A stretch of DNA of 13,292 bases from JACQID01 sp035290885 (GCA_035290885.1 DATDTL010000060.1:1-13292), one strand, 5' to 3'; shown: positions 1-6,310, numbered from the stretch's first letter. Notes: a model not told the origin generated them from the sequence alone. Made by a program: numbers and translations.

Positions 1-79
1 ACTGCTGTCCTATCCCGCTTACGAGAAGGACCAATGCAAGAGCTCCGAACACCGAATACGCAATGCAATTGGAGCACAT
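1..79 (-). CDS. N-terminal fragment of a membrane or exported protein
   Basis: The reading frame starts with ATG at 79 and runs off the left edge of the window, so only 26 residues are visible. They begin MCSNCIAYSVFG and continue into a strongly hydrophobic run (ALALVLLV), compatible with a signal anchor or first transmembrane helix. The start is supported by a TATA element at 100-107, whose centre lies about 24 bases upstream of the ATG, as for the other leaderless genes here. The CxxC pair at residues 2 and 5 is notable but cannot be interpreted from so little. The family is not identifiable. Confidence 0.5.
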   Translation of the reverse strand, partial: MCSNCIAYSVFGALALVLLVSGIGQQ

Positions 80-99
80 AGAATAGATTGAGAAGGCGG

Positions 100-107
100 A
101 TATATAA
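100..107 (-). promoter_or_regulatory. TATA box for the partial gene at the left edge
   Basis: The minus strand reads TTATATAT, centred about 24 bases before the ATG at 79, in the short gap behind the YidD-like gene. This predicts a leaderless transcript. Confidence 0.55.
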
Positions 108-112
108 GCTTT

Positions 113-424
113 TCAGGCAGGATCGTAGCCGCCGCCTGTTATTGGATTGCAGCGCGCGATGCGCAAAGCGCCCATGAGCATACCGAGCAGCGGACCGTTC
201 TTCTTCACTGCGGCCTTTGCGTACTGGGAGCACGTCGGCGTGAACGTGCATATCTTCTTGACACCCATGTCCTTCTTTATCTGTGGATCTATATGCCTCT
301 GATAATAATTTATGCTGTCAAGAACGAATCCGTCTTTTCTCGGAATCGAGTTTATGCTGCGCACCCACATTGTCATGGCTCTTGTGGCCTCGCTAAGGCA
401 ACAGCCACACCCCTGCCCTTTCAT
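113..424 (-). CDS. yidD: YidD-like (DUF37) membrane protein insertion efficiency factor
   Basis: The 103-residue product carries the YidD signature: INYYQRHIDP at about 38-47, CTFTPTCSQYAKAA at 59-72, and the C-terminal RIARCNPITGGGYDP at 88-102. In bacteria YidD is a small membrane-associated protein that assists YidC-dependent insertion, and it is usually 70-85 residues long. This copy has an N-terminal extension of about 34 residues with a CGCC cluster (residues 6-9) that I do not recognise. Its start ATG overlaps the stop of the upstream winged-helix gene by four bases (ATGA at 421-424), implying translational coupling. Family assignment is firm. Function in an archaeon, where no bacterial-type YidC context is visible, is inferred. 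Confidence 0.85.
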   Translation of the reverse strand: MKGQGCGCCLSEATRAMTMWVRSINSIPRKDGFVLDSINYYQRHIDPQIKKDMGVKKICTFTPTCSQYAKAAVKKNGPLLGMLMGALRIARCNPITGGGYDPA

Positions 425-717
425 TTCGTTCCCCTGGGCTTAAGCTTTGAGAACTTGCGGAGAACCGCCTCGAAGCTGTCTGCCAGCTCCTCGCCGTCCT
501 TTGTGAGCTTCACGTACTTGATCCGGCCTTCCTTGTCAAATTCCACGAGCCCCATTTGTTCAAACATTTCAAGCAGCTTCACTGTATGAGAATAAGTGCA
601 GTCCGTTTCCTTCGCAAGAACGGAAACGTACTTTGCGTTCCCCATCTTTATGCACATGAGAAGCCTGACCGGCTTCTTGCGCAGAAATAAATATTCAAGC
701 TCGTTCTTTACGCTCAT
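421..717 (-). CDS. Winged-helix DNA-binding protein (MarR/ArsR-like)
   Basis: A 98-residue protein with a single winged-helix domain. After an N-terminal helix (NELEYLFLRKKPVRLL) come the recognition helix-turn-helix (VSVLAKETDCTYSHTVKLLE, about 32-51) and the wing (GLVEFDKEGRIKYVKLT, about 56-72). A basic tail rich in Lys follows. I chose ATG 717 over the in-frame GTG at 732 because a TATA element (741-748) is centred 27 bases upstream of it. The gene overlaps the YidD-like gene by ATGA, so the two form an operon. It is probably a local transcription regulator. The ligand and operator are unknown. Fold assignment is good; specific family is not. Confidence 0.75.
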   Translation of the reverse strand: MSVKNELEYLFLRKKPVRLLMCIKMGNAKYVSVLAKETDCTYSHTVKLLEMFEQMGLVEFDKEGRIKYVKLTKDGEELADSFEAVLRKFSKLKPRGTK

Positions 718-740
718 GCACAGATTATGCACGAGCCTGC

Positions 741-748
741 TTAAATAT
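741..748 (-). promoter_or_regulatory. TATA box for the winged-helix/yidD operon
   Basis: The minus strand reads ATATTTAA, centred about 27 bases upstream of ATG 717. The preceding bases (750-790) contain further TATATA-like stretches, so alternative start sites are possible. Confidence 0.55.
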
Positions 749-805
749 CCGATATATGTGTTTTGCCATATATTTCGCTATATAATTATTCAAGCCTCAA
801 CATTC

Positions 806-1264
806 TTACCGAAGAAGGCGGGCAAGCAGAAGGGAGTAAACGACGCACCAGACGCCGTTCAATGTCAGGGAAAAGAGATAATTATACACATATTCCGCAA
901 GCCCCATGCCCGCCGATTGAGCGTACGCCATGCCCACGATAGAGATAATCGCGGCAACTCCGCTGATTATGAAAAACGCCGCGGACGCCACGAGGGCTTT
1001 TCTGAAAACAGTAGAGCCCGGAATCCTTGCGCCAAAGAAAAGGACTATCATGGATACGAACAAGCCCTGCACAGCCGCGTATAGCATGCCGGACGGCAGG
1101 CTAAAAAGCGTCCATACGAGCACCTGAACCAGCGTTAATCCTTGATAAAGCAGCGCCGGAACTGTCGTGCCGACGACTCCTACTAACGCATACGCGGCCG
1201 CGCCGGAAACGACTCCTGCCTTCATCCATTTCTGCGCATGGGCATTGGCTTTGTCCTGCTTCAT
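806..1264 (-). CDS. Four-helix integral membrane protein, unknown function
   Basis: A 152-residue protein with a short charged N-terminus (KQDKANAHAQKW) followed by hydrophobic segments at about residues 16-38, 44-78 (probably one long or two short helices), 89-113 and 128-150. No cofactor or catalytic motif is evident. Glycine- and alanine-rich helices resemble generic small archaeal membrane proteins, and I do not recognise a family. The start ATG at 1264 lies about 26 bases from a TATA element at 1286-1293 that also fits the divergent histone gene. The gene is separated from the downstream winged-helix gene by about 90 bases containing that gene's own promoter. Confidence 0.7.
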   Translation of the reverse strand: MKQDKANAHAQKWMKAGVVSGAAAYALVGVVGTTVPALLYQGLTLVQVLVWTLFSLPSGMLYAAVQGLFVSMIVLFFGARIPGSTVFRKALVASAAFFIISGVAAIISIVGMAYAQSAGMGLAEYVYNYLFSLTLNGVWCVVYSLLLARLLR

Positions 1265-1285
1265 GATTCTACTTGAAGAGAGGAT

Positions 1286-1293
1286 TTTAAATA
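1286..1293. promoter_or_regulatory. Single TATA box shared by divergent histone and membrane-protein genes
   Basis: The segment TTTAAATA, with a palindromic TTTAAA core, is centred at about 1289.5. It lies about 27 bases before the histone ATG (1317, plus strand) and about 26 bases before the membrane-protein ATG (1264, minus strand). Both spacings fit leaderless archaeal initiation. No second AT-rich box is present in the 52-base gap, so one element probably serves both directions. Confidence 0.6.
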
Positions 1294-1316
1294 TTGTTCG
1301 TGCCGTTAATTTCTAT

Positions 1317-1541
1317 ATGGCCGAACTCACGCTACAGCCGATAAGAAGGCTTTTCTTTAAGGCAGGAGCGAAGCGCGTCGCGGACAAAGCCGCCGAGGCG
1401 CTTATATCCAAAATGGAAGAGCGCTCTCTAAAAATAGCTGGGGAAGCATGGAATCTCGCCCGCCATGCAGGCAGAAGCACGGTCATGAAGCAGGACGTCA
1501 AAATGGCTGAGAAGCTTGTAAAGGAAAAATCATCAAAGTGA
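1317..1541 (+). CDS. Archaeal histone (HMf-like)
   Basis: A 74-residue single histone-fold protein that binds and wraps DNA as a dimer or longer multimer. Family landmarks are the N-terminal LTLQPIRRLFFKAGAKRVADKAAEAL (first helix, loop and start of the long central helix, residues 4-29) and AWNLARHAGRSTVMKQDVKMA (residues 44-64), which matches the archaeal KHAGRKTV loop and last helix. The C-terminal tail KLVKEKSSK is a short basic extension. A longer frame extends upstream, but ATG 1317 gives the family's usual N-terminus and sits at the right distance from the shared TATA box. It is transcribed alone, divergent from a membrane-protein gene. Confidence 0.92.
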   Translation: MAELTLQPIRRLFFKAGAKRVADKAAEALISKMEERSLKIAGEAWNLARHAGRSTVMKQDVKMAEKLVKEKSSK

Positions 1542-1664
1542 TCATCTTTGTTCGTCCAGCGATCTTAGCACGACCGAAAGTGCAAGATATGTAATCTATG
1601 GCAAATGTCAGAAGTATTCGGGCAAAATTCTGTCTTAGCTAATATGTAAATGACATTGGAATGT

Positions 1665-1784
1665 CTAAAAACTAATGCCATCTACTATATTGCCCGGAAC
1701 TCTATCCCGCATAATCCCGATGTGTCGGCCAGAATAGGAGGCCGCCTGTTCCTGCGTTGACACGCCGCGATAATTCACTGCCAT
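1665..1784 (-). CDS. Small ORF (39 residues) downstream of radA
   Basis: ATG 1784 follows the radA stop by 29 bases and is preceded by a strong ribosome-binding site, GGGAGG, ten bases upstream, so it could be the last gene of the RPA-radA transcript. The product is hydrophilic. Residues 5-19 read YRGVSTQEQAASYSG, which resembles the YxRVSTxEQA signature at the N-terminus of serine recombinases, but the frame ends after 39 residues and nothing else of a recombinase is visible. It may be a real small protein or a recombinase remnant. It was found by reading the strand directly and has no other support. Confidence 0.4.
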   Translation of the reverse strand: MAVNYRGVSTQEQAASYSGRHIGIMRDRVPGNIVDGISF

Positions 1785-1813
1785 GTTATCTTTTCCTCCC
1801 GAAGTTTTTATTT

Positions 1814-2755
1814 TCAGTCCCTGATGCCGTCTTCGGTGACGCTGAATACGGCCTCTCCTTCCGGCAGGTTCGGCGAATCAATCAGGCGCGCAACCCGCTT
1901 GGTCTGCTTACTCTTTCTCAGGTACATCCTGTAGGTCGAGGCGTGGCCCAAAATATGCCCGCCGATTGCCGTCGTTGGGTCTCCAAAAAGCATGTCGGGC
2001 CTTGCCATGACCTGATTCGTCATGTATATCGCAACGTTGAACGAGTCGGCTATTTTCTGCAGGGAATGCAGGTGCCTGTTCAGCTTCTGCTGCCGTGGCG
2101 CGAGCTCGCCCCTGCCGGAATAATCGGAACGGAAGTGGGACATCATGGAATCTATGACGATAAGCTTGACGTTCCTGTCCTTGATTATGTCGCGCGCCTT
2201 CTCCACGAGCACGACCTGATGGTCGGAATTGTAGGCCTTGGCCACGAATATGTTCTTGAGAACCTTGTTGGCGTCTAGGCCTTGCGCCTGCGCCAATTGC
2301 ACTATCCTCTCGGGACGGAACGTGCTCTCGGTATCTATGAATATGCAAGTGCCGTTCAGCCCACCCTTTTCCTTGGGCAACTGCACGTTGACTGAAAGCT
2401 GGAAGCCGAGCTGCGACTTGCCGGAACCGAAAGCGCCAAAGCCCTCGGTTATTGCCTGCGTTTCCACGCCGCCTCCGAGAAGCTTGTTAAGCGATTCGCT
2501 TCCCGTGCTTACCCTTCCTATCTCCTTCCTTTTTTCCATGACATCGGCGGCTGTCTTGAAGCCCATGTCCAGCTTGTCGCGGGCGGCCTCTATTATCTTC
2601 TCGGCAGTGGCCTGCCCTATCTCGCACGCGCTGACGAGTTCGCCGGCCGATGCCGCGGCTATGCTCATGAGATCCTCGTAACCGGCCTCCCTCAGCTTCT
2701 CCGCGCCCTTTGGGCCTATGCCAGGCAAATCCTCTATTGAAATCGCTTCCACCAT
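1814..2755 (-). CDS. radA: DNA repair and recombination protein RadA
   Basis: The archaeal RecA/Rad51 orthologue forms a nucleoprotein filament on ssDNA and drives strand exchange. The 313 residues contain an N-terminal helix-hairpin-helix domain (EDLPGIGPKGAEKL, 8-21), the polymerisation motif GFKTA (65-69) that docks into a neighbouring subunit, Walker A GAFGSGKS (about 107-114), the DTESTFRPERI segment (141-151) and Walker B LIVID (198-202). Loop L2 and the C-terminal part (TNQVMARPDMLFGDPTTAIGG, about 246-266) follow. Length is typical. ATG 2755 is preferred to GTG 2764 because GGTGAT lies four bases before it and it gives the usual N-terminus. It follows the RPA-like gene by 15 bases, so the two are co-transcribed. 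Confidence 0.96.
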   Translation of the reverse strand: MVEAISIEDLPGIGPKGAEKLREAGYEDLMSIAAASAGELVSACEIGQATAEKIIEAARDKLDMGFKTAADVMEKRKEIGRVSTGSESLNKLLGGGVETQAITEGFGAFGSGKSQLGFQLSVNVQLPKEKGGLNGTCIFIDTESTFRPERIVQLAQAQGLDANKVLKNIFVAKAYNSDHQVVLVEKARDIIKDRNVKLIVIDSMMSHFRSDYSGRGELAPRQQKLNRHLHSLQKIADSFNVAIYMTNQVMARPDMLFGDPTTAIGGHILGHASTYRMYLRKSKQTKRVARLIDSPNLPEGEAVFSVTEDGIRD

Positions 2756-2770
2756 GCATATCACCGTTCT

Positions 2771-3751
2771 TTATTCAGCGGACTCTGCCCGCAGCAGCCT
2801 CTCTATTTCCTCCTTCACGTCCGCGTTCTTCACGGAACTTGCAACGAATTCCAGCCTGTCAAAGTAAGTGTTGCGCCTCACTTTGCCGGAGAAGACGTAT
2901 TCCCTGCCAAGCTCCACCTTTTCGTAGACGTATTTGAGGTCCTTCTTCATGTCAAATATCCTCTTCGCCTCGTTCTTCGTCATGCCGAGCACGAATTCTG
3001 CCTGCTCGTTGAATAAAACGGCCCGTATGCTTTCTGTACCGTCGTCTATGATTCCGGTAACCACGACGTTGTGCTCCGGCGCCACCTCGCCGTGCTCCTC
3101 GCACTTGAAGCCATTGGCTTCCTTCAGGCTCGCCCTGCACTGGGAGCATACAGGATAAAACATGTTGGAATTGAACAGTTGCACGAGGCACGCCCGCACC
3201 TCCCGGCGGTATCCTTCCTGCAGTTCCTTTATCGTGCATCTTTCCGAGACAACCGGCGCATCCTCGGCCGCGTCCACTTTTTCCGAGCTTTTCTGCATGA
3301 GGCCGTACCTTCCTATCCTCAGTTCCGGATAGCCGTCATAGCCTTCCCTTGAGAACCCCTTGAAGTGGACGGCATCACCCTGCTCGATTTCGCCAAGAAT
3401 GGAAATTTCGTCGTTCCAGAGGCTCATCTTCACGGAACCCGTATGATCGGCAATCACGACGTTTACGACCTTGCCTTCGGCCTTGTCTGTCTTGAATTCG
3501 CGGGCCGGAAATATCCTTGTTATCTTGCCCACCACGTCCACGTTCTTCATTCCCGGAACTATGCTGCCGATATAGAGCCGTTCCTTCTTCTTCAGGAGCT
3601 GGATGCCCAGTTCCTTGGCGACTATGTATACAGCGCCCTCTTCGGAAATCAGGCCGGACAGCTCCTCCTGCTTCTCCTGCACCCGTGCCTTTATCTCGCT
3701 TTCATCAAGGCCCGAATCGACCGAAAGCTTCGTTATCATGTCGCTTATCAT
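2771..3751 (-). CDS. RPA-like single-stranded DNA-binding protein with zinc finger
   Basis: A 326-residue OB-fold protein expected to coat ssDNA during replication and repair. The N-terminal helical part (about 1-55) is followed by an OB fold (about 70-155: VDVVGKITRIFPAREF ... VVIADHTGSVKMSLWND). A zinc site CSQC (202-205) with CEEH (217-220) follows, then a second OB-like region (about 226-310). This order resembles euryarchaeal RPA. ATG 3751 is chosen because a TTTAAA box lies 27 bases upstream; the frame continues further upstream without homology. The gene is immediately followed by radA, a functionally fitting pair because RPA and RadA act on the same ssDNA. ATG 3739 is an alternative start. 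Confidence 0.88.
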   Translation of the reverse strand: MISDMITKLSVDSGLDESEIKARVQEKQEELSGLISEEGAVYIVAKELGIQLLKKKERLYIGSIVPGMKNVDVVGKITRIFPAREFKTDKAEGKVVNVVIADHTGSVKMSLWNDEISILGEIEQGDAVHFKGFSREGYDGYPELRIGRYGLMQKSSEKVDAAEDAPVVSERCTIKELQEGYRREVRACLVQLFNSNMFYPVCSQCRASLKEANGFKCEEHGEVAPEHNVVVTGIIDDGTESIRAVLFNEQAEFVLGMTKNEAKRIFDMKKDLKYVYEKVELGREYVFSGKVRRNTYFDRLEFVASSVKNADVKEEIERLLRAESAE

Positions 3752-3773
3752 GCGGTAAACTATATTGGAAAAA

Positions 3774-3781
3774 TGTTTAAA
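3774..3781 (-). promoter_or_regulatory. TATA box for the RPA-radA operon
   Basis: The minus strand reads CTTTAAACAT, centred about 27 bases upstream of ATG 3751, predicting a leaderless mRNA for the RPA-like gene, radA and perhaps the small ORF at 1665. Confidence 0.55.
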
Positions 3782-4038
3782 GAAGTAGAGAGCGCTGGAA
3801 AAGTGAAGAAAGTGCCCTGCTCTTAATTGCATCGCAGCTCACGGTTCTGCCATGCGCCGAAGGGCTCTGAAGAAATGGCAAGGAAATGCCGTTAAAATTG
3901 GCAATGCTTCTGTAAAGACGCATTGCGGCTTTATTCAAGGGTTTCTAAAGAGCCCGGCGAAGAATATTGCAAACGCACAACGGCCATGTTGCAACTCACT
4001 GTTGTTGCAATTAATTTAAAATAAAAACTTGCGCGTGC
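3782..4038. other. Intergenic stretch without a supportable gene
   Basis: The roughly 260 bases between the RPA promoter and the PRC-barrel gene hold no convincing frame. The only repeat-like feature is TTGCAA at 3967, 3989 and 4005; the middle copy lies inside the palindrome GTTGCAAC (3988-3995). An AT-rich tail (4011-4028) lies just beyond the 3' end of the PRC-barrel gene and may act in termination. Confidence 0.4.
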
Positions 4039-4293
4039 TTAGATTATTTCCTTCTCGGATATTATGACGAAGTCCCCTACGGACTTCACCGCTGAAAAAG
4101 GCACGAGCGTCCTGCTTCCTTCATCCCTTTCGAGATTGAGCTCGGACGAGTGCCTTGTCGGCTCCACCATCACGATGCTGAGAAGTTCCCCGGATTCGGG
4201 CACAAAATTCAAGTCGCCAACCGTGCCGAATTTCCTGCCCGTTTCCTCGGAAACTATGACTTTTCCTATAAGATCCCTTCCTCTTGTAGCCAT
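4039..4293 (-). CDS. PRC-barrel domain protein
   Basis: An 84-residue protein made entirely of one PRC-barrel: RDLIGKVIVSEETGRKFGTVGDLNFVPESGELLSIVM, then an LVPFSAVKSVGDFVIISE ending. Such short stand-alone PRC-barrels are common in archaea. They are related to the RimM and photosynthetic reaction-centre H barrels and probably mediate protein or RNA contacts, but their role is not established. ATG 4293 is preferred over TTG 4296 because GAGGTGAT, an almost full complement of the archaeal 16S 3' end, ends three bases before it. It appears monocistronic and stands alone between the RPA operon and the AAA+ gene. Confidence 0.85.
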   Translation of the reverse strand: MATRGRDLIGKVIVSEETGRKFGTVGDLNFVPESGELLSIVMVEPTRHSSELNLERDEGSRTLVPFSAVKSVGDFVIISEKEII

Positions 4294-4296
4294 CAA

Positions 4297-4343
4297 ATCA
4301 CCTCAAATTATATAGCTATATAATTCACTCGCAATCTTAAATA
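4297..4343 (-). promoter_or_regulatory. Promoter, 20-base palindrome and ribosome-binding site of the PRC-barrel gene
   Basis: Reading on the minus strand, a TATTTAAG box (4336-4343) is followed by the perfect palindrome AATTATATAGCTATATAATT (4306-4325), then GAGGTGAT (4297-4304) and the ATG. If the upstream box is used, transcription would begin inside the palindrome and keep the ribosome-binding site in a leader of about 20 bases. The palindrome also contains a TATA-like element that would give a leaderless start. The palindrome could be an operator. Confidence 0.5.
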
Positions 4344-4523
4344 GGTTTTTTATGTTAGGGATATGCCGGGCTTTGCCTAAAAAAATAGTAACTCGGCGCA
4401 AGATGTTGCGATTGCATCGCATGGAACACAACCGGTTGGTTTCTTCCGGGCTATTGGACAACGCCCATAACCAAAATTCTGATTCACGGCGGTAATGCCG
4501 CGTATGGCGCCGCTTCCCATCAA

Positions 4524-5687
4524 CTACGCCTTGACGACCAGCGTCTTTAGCTTGGGCGCAAGATGATATACGAAAGCGCGGTCTTTCCTTGTCCTTTCGA
4601 CCATCTTGTCCGCCATCATACGTATCAGTATGTTGTTGACGCTCCTCACAGCGTGCTGGCGCGACTTGTACTTGTCAAGGGACATCCCGTTCGCTATGTC
4701 CCCGGGCGATGCTGGCCCGGAAGCGAGCCTCTCTATGACGTCCCGTTGCATCGGGGTTAGCGCCTCTATTGCACTGACGGAAACGCTCTTTTCCTCTTCC
4801 TTGCGGGCGGAAACCATGTCCACGGTAATCGCAGAGCGCCCCTGCCGCGCGGCGGCGCTGATCAACTCGGTGCAGACGCGCAGGACCTCCCTCGGGAACC
4901 CGCCGGTCTTGTCGTATATGGCGTCTATTGCGTTCTGCGCAAACGGGGCATGGCCCTTCCCGCCCACGCTTTCTATGCGCATGGCTATCATCTGCTCCAT
5001 CTCCGGCTTTGTCAACGAAAGCACTTCTATCCTTGCCACGATCCTTTTTCTGAGCGTCTCAAGCTTGTCGCGTATCTTGGACTCAAACACAGGCAGCCCG
5101 GATAATATTATGGTCATGTTGTCCACCTGATCGCTAAGAACGCGTATCCATTCCAGCATCTCCAGCTCGGCCTCGTGCGCCTCGTCCAGGAAGAATACCA
5201 GATGCTTTCCCCGGAGCTTCTTTGTCAGGTAATCCGGTATCTGATACGGGTTTTTTATGTTAGGCATGAAGAGCCTCAGGAACCACGGCGCGCCGTATTT
5301 GTTGTTAAAAATGTCCACGAGCTCCTGCGTATTTGCCGGCGGCTTGCCTGCGTAAAGGATGTCAAAGTTCTTCGGCACGTTCAGTGCCGCCCATTTTAGA
5401 AGCGTCGTCTTGCCCGAGCCTGTCGGGCCGGTAACCAAAGAAATATTATGCTTTTCTTCTATGACGGAAAGAAGCGCTGCCTTCTGCTCTTCGTATCCAA
5501 CGTAAAGCTCAGGCCGTATGCTGAACGTAAAAGGGCTCTCGGACCACCCGTTTTCAGCTACCCAGTCTTTTAGCCTTTTGGGCCAGCCCATGACGCTATT
5601 TTTGCCTTCCGGTGGGGGGTTTTCCGCGCGGTTTTCCTCGGTAAAAACGGCTTCCGGGACCGCTATGTCTTCATCGGGTGGGGGCAT
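4524..5687 (-). CDS. AAA+ ATPase with C-terminal winged helix, candidate Orc1/Cdc6-like initiator
   Basis: A 387-residue protein. A Pro/Glu-rich N-terminus (1-30) precedes FSIRPELYVGYEEQKAALL (55-73), Walker A GPTGSGKT (87-94), Walker B LVFFLDEA (163-170), a sensor-1 region ILSG (194-197) and a sensor-2-like GGFPREVLR (262-270). A winged-helix domain follows (about 308-378, starting LTPMQRDVIERL). This architecture is shared by archaeal Orc1/Cdc6 and by ExeA/TniB-type ATPases. The sensor-2 GGFPRE motif leans to the latter, so it is not a standard Cdc6. Its leaderless start (ATG 5687, TATA 5709-5716) directly abuts the phased GTGAA/TTCAC array, which suggests it binds there. ATPase fold is certain; the initiator role is inference. 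Confidence 0.8.
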   Translation of the reverse strand: MPPPDEDIAVPEAVFTEENRAENPPPEGKNSVMGWPKRLKDWVAENGWSESPFTFSIRPELYVGYEEQKAALLSVIEEKHNISLVTGPTGSGKTTLLKWAALNVPKNFDILYAGKPPANTQELVDIFNNKYGAPWFLRLFMPNIKNPYQIPDYLTKKLRGKHLVFFLDEAHEAELEMLEWIRVLSDQVDNMTIILSGLPVFESKIRDKLETLRKRIVARIEVLSLTKPEMEQMIAMRIESVGGKGHAPFAQNAIDAIYDKTGGFPREVLRVCTELISAAARQGRSAITVDMVSARKEEEKSVSVSAIEALTPMQRDVIERLASGPASPGDIANGMSLDKYKSRQHAVRSVNNILIRMMADKMVERTRKDRAFVYHLAPKLKTLVVKA

Positions 5688-5708
5688 CTATTCATATCCG
5701 TTTCACGG

Positions 5709-5716
5709 CTTAAAAA
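5709..5716 (-). promoter_or_regulatory. TATA box for the AAA+ ATPase gene
   Basis: The minus strand reads TTTTTAAG, centred about 25 bases upstream of ATG 5687. A TTCAC motif (5702-5706) lies between it and the start codon, so array-binding proteins could influence this promoter. Confidence 0.55.
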
Positions 5717-5732
5717 GATTTGTATAATGAAC

Positions 5733-5809
5733 TTCACGGGCCTTCACGCGACTTTTGGCATGTTCACGAACACCTTCACAAGGTTCTTTCCGTTTTCCGT
5801 GAAGTTCAC
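5733..5809 (-). repeat. Phased motif block 1 (TTCAC on plus strand)
   Basis: TTCAC begins at 5733, 5743, 5763, 5775 and 5805, with near-matches TTCTT at 5784 and TTCCG at 5795 filling the register. Spacing is 9 to 12 bases, with one double step. One opposite GTGAA lies at 5799. Confidence 0.65.
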
Positions 5810-5822
5810 GCTTTTTTGGCGC

Positions 5823-5974
5823 ATGAATTCATGTGAAGATCTGTGAAGTTCACGTGAACATGAAGGTTCACAGGCATCTTCACGTGAAGGCTGTGAAGGT
5901 CTTGTGAAGATCCCGTGAAGGGTTCGTGAAGGTTGCGTGAATACTTTGTGAAGTAGCCGTGAATATTCTGTGAA
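5823..5974 (+). repeat. Phased motif block 2, 11-base GTGAA iterons
   Basis: ATGAA at 5823 is followed by GTGAA at 5833, 5843 and 5854. A run of nine then starts at 5884, 5893, 5904, 5915, 5926, 5937, 5948, 5959 and 5970. The last seven steps are exactly 11 bases each, in the form GTGAA plus six variable bases, the first of which is G in most copies. The fixed period with variable filler argues for conserved protein contacts at each helical turn. Two inverted TTCAC (5867, 5879) interrupt the block. Confidence 0.8.
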
Positions 5975-6093
5975 GCTGGATTAAGATTTATGGGGATTTG
6001 TGGCTTAATATTCCGGTTTTTGAGAGGAATACATATGCTTTGTGAGCTTTCTGATGCATTTACCTTATCTACTGCAAGTGTATTGTGAGGGTA

Positions 6094-6277
6094 TTCGTGT
6101 GAAGTTCATACACCCTTCACAAAATGTGTGTTATTGTTCATGGAACTTCATAGACCTTCACGAGATGTTCACGGCATATTCACAGATGTTCACGAACGTT
6201 CACAGGACTTCACGTGAAGTTCATCAAAACTTCGTGAAGTTCACGTGAACTTCACGAACTCACCCGTGAATATTCAC
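6094..6277 (-). repeat. Phased motif block 3 (TTCAC/TTCAT on plus strand)
   Basis: Copies of TTCRY or close variants start at 6094, 6105, 6116, 6137, 6147, 6157, 6168, 6179, 6189, 6199, 6209, 6220, 6231, 6240, 6251 and 6273. All steps are 9 to 11 bases or a double step. The orientation is opposite to block 2, so the two blocks face each other across the spacer. Several copies form the palindrome TTCACGTGAA (6240-6249) or close variants with overlapping GTGAA (6214, 6234, 6245, 6266). Confidence 0.8.
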
Positions 6278-6283
6278 GGCCGC

Positions 6284-6310
6284 GTGAGTAAAATGTGAGA
6301 GTTTTGTGAG
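6284..6310 (+). repeat. Three GTGAG copies at exact 11-base spacing
   Basis: GTGAG starts at 6284, 6295 and 6306, a one-base variant of the array motif in the block-2 orientation, directly bordering the A+T-rich segment. Confidence 0.6.

Noticed and set aside
1542..1664. tRNA or C/D-box RNA after the histone gene
   Set aside because: No T-loop GTTCRA motif, no cloverleaf arms and no paired C and D boxes were found.
1757..2278. Long plus-strand reading frame opposite radA
   Set aside because: It is antisense to the conserved RadA ATPase core and shows no family features.
3852..4019. Plus-strand 55-residue ORF between the RPA-like and PRC-barrel genes
   Set aside because: A weak TTAATT lies at the right distance, but there is no recognisable domain or ribosome-binding site; composition looks non-coding.
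4407..4421. Short hairpin TGCGAT-TGC-ATCGCA as terminator or RNA gene
   Set aside because: Six-base arms with a three-base loop and no T-run; isolated occurrence not better than chance.
4352..4495. Plus-strand 47-residue ORF between the PRC-barrel and AAA+ genes
   Set aside because: The only TATA-like box is too close to the start codon and the residues show no domain; it more probably reflects noncoding sequence.
6042..6248. Plus-strand 68-residue reading frame inside the repeat array
   Set aside because: It begins at GTG, its residues are dictated by the repeated TTCAC motif, and it lacks a TATA box or ribosome-binding site in the right place.
5733..6310. CRISPR array
   Set aside because: The conserved unit is only five or six bases with a period of 10-11 bases and changes orientation; there are no 24-37 base repeats with unique spacers and no cas genes.
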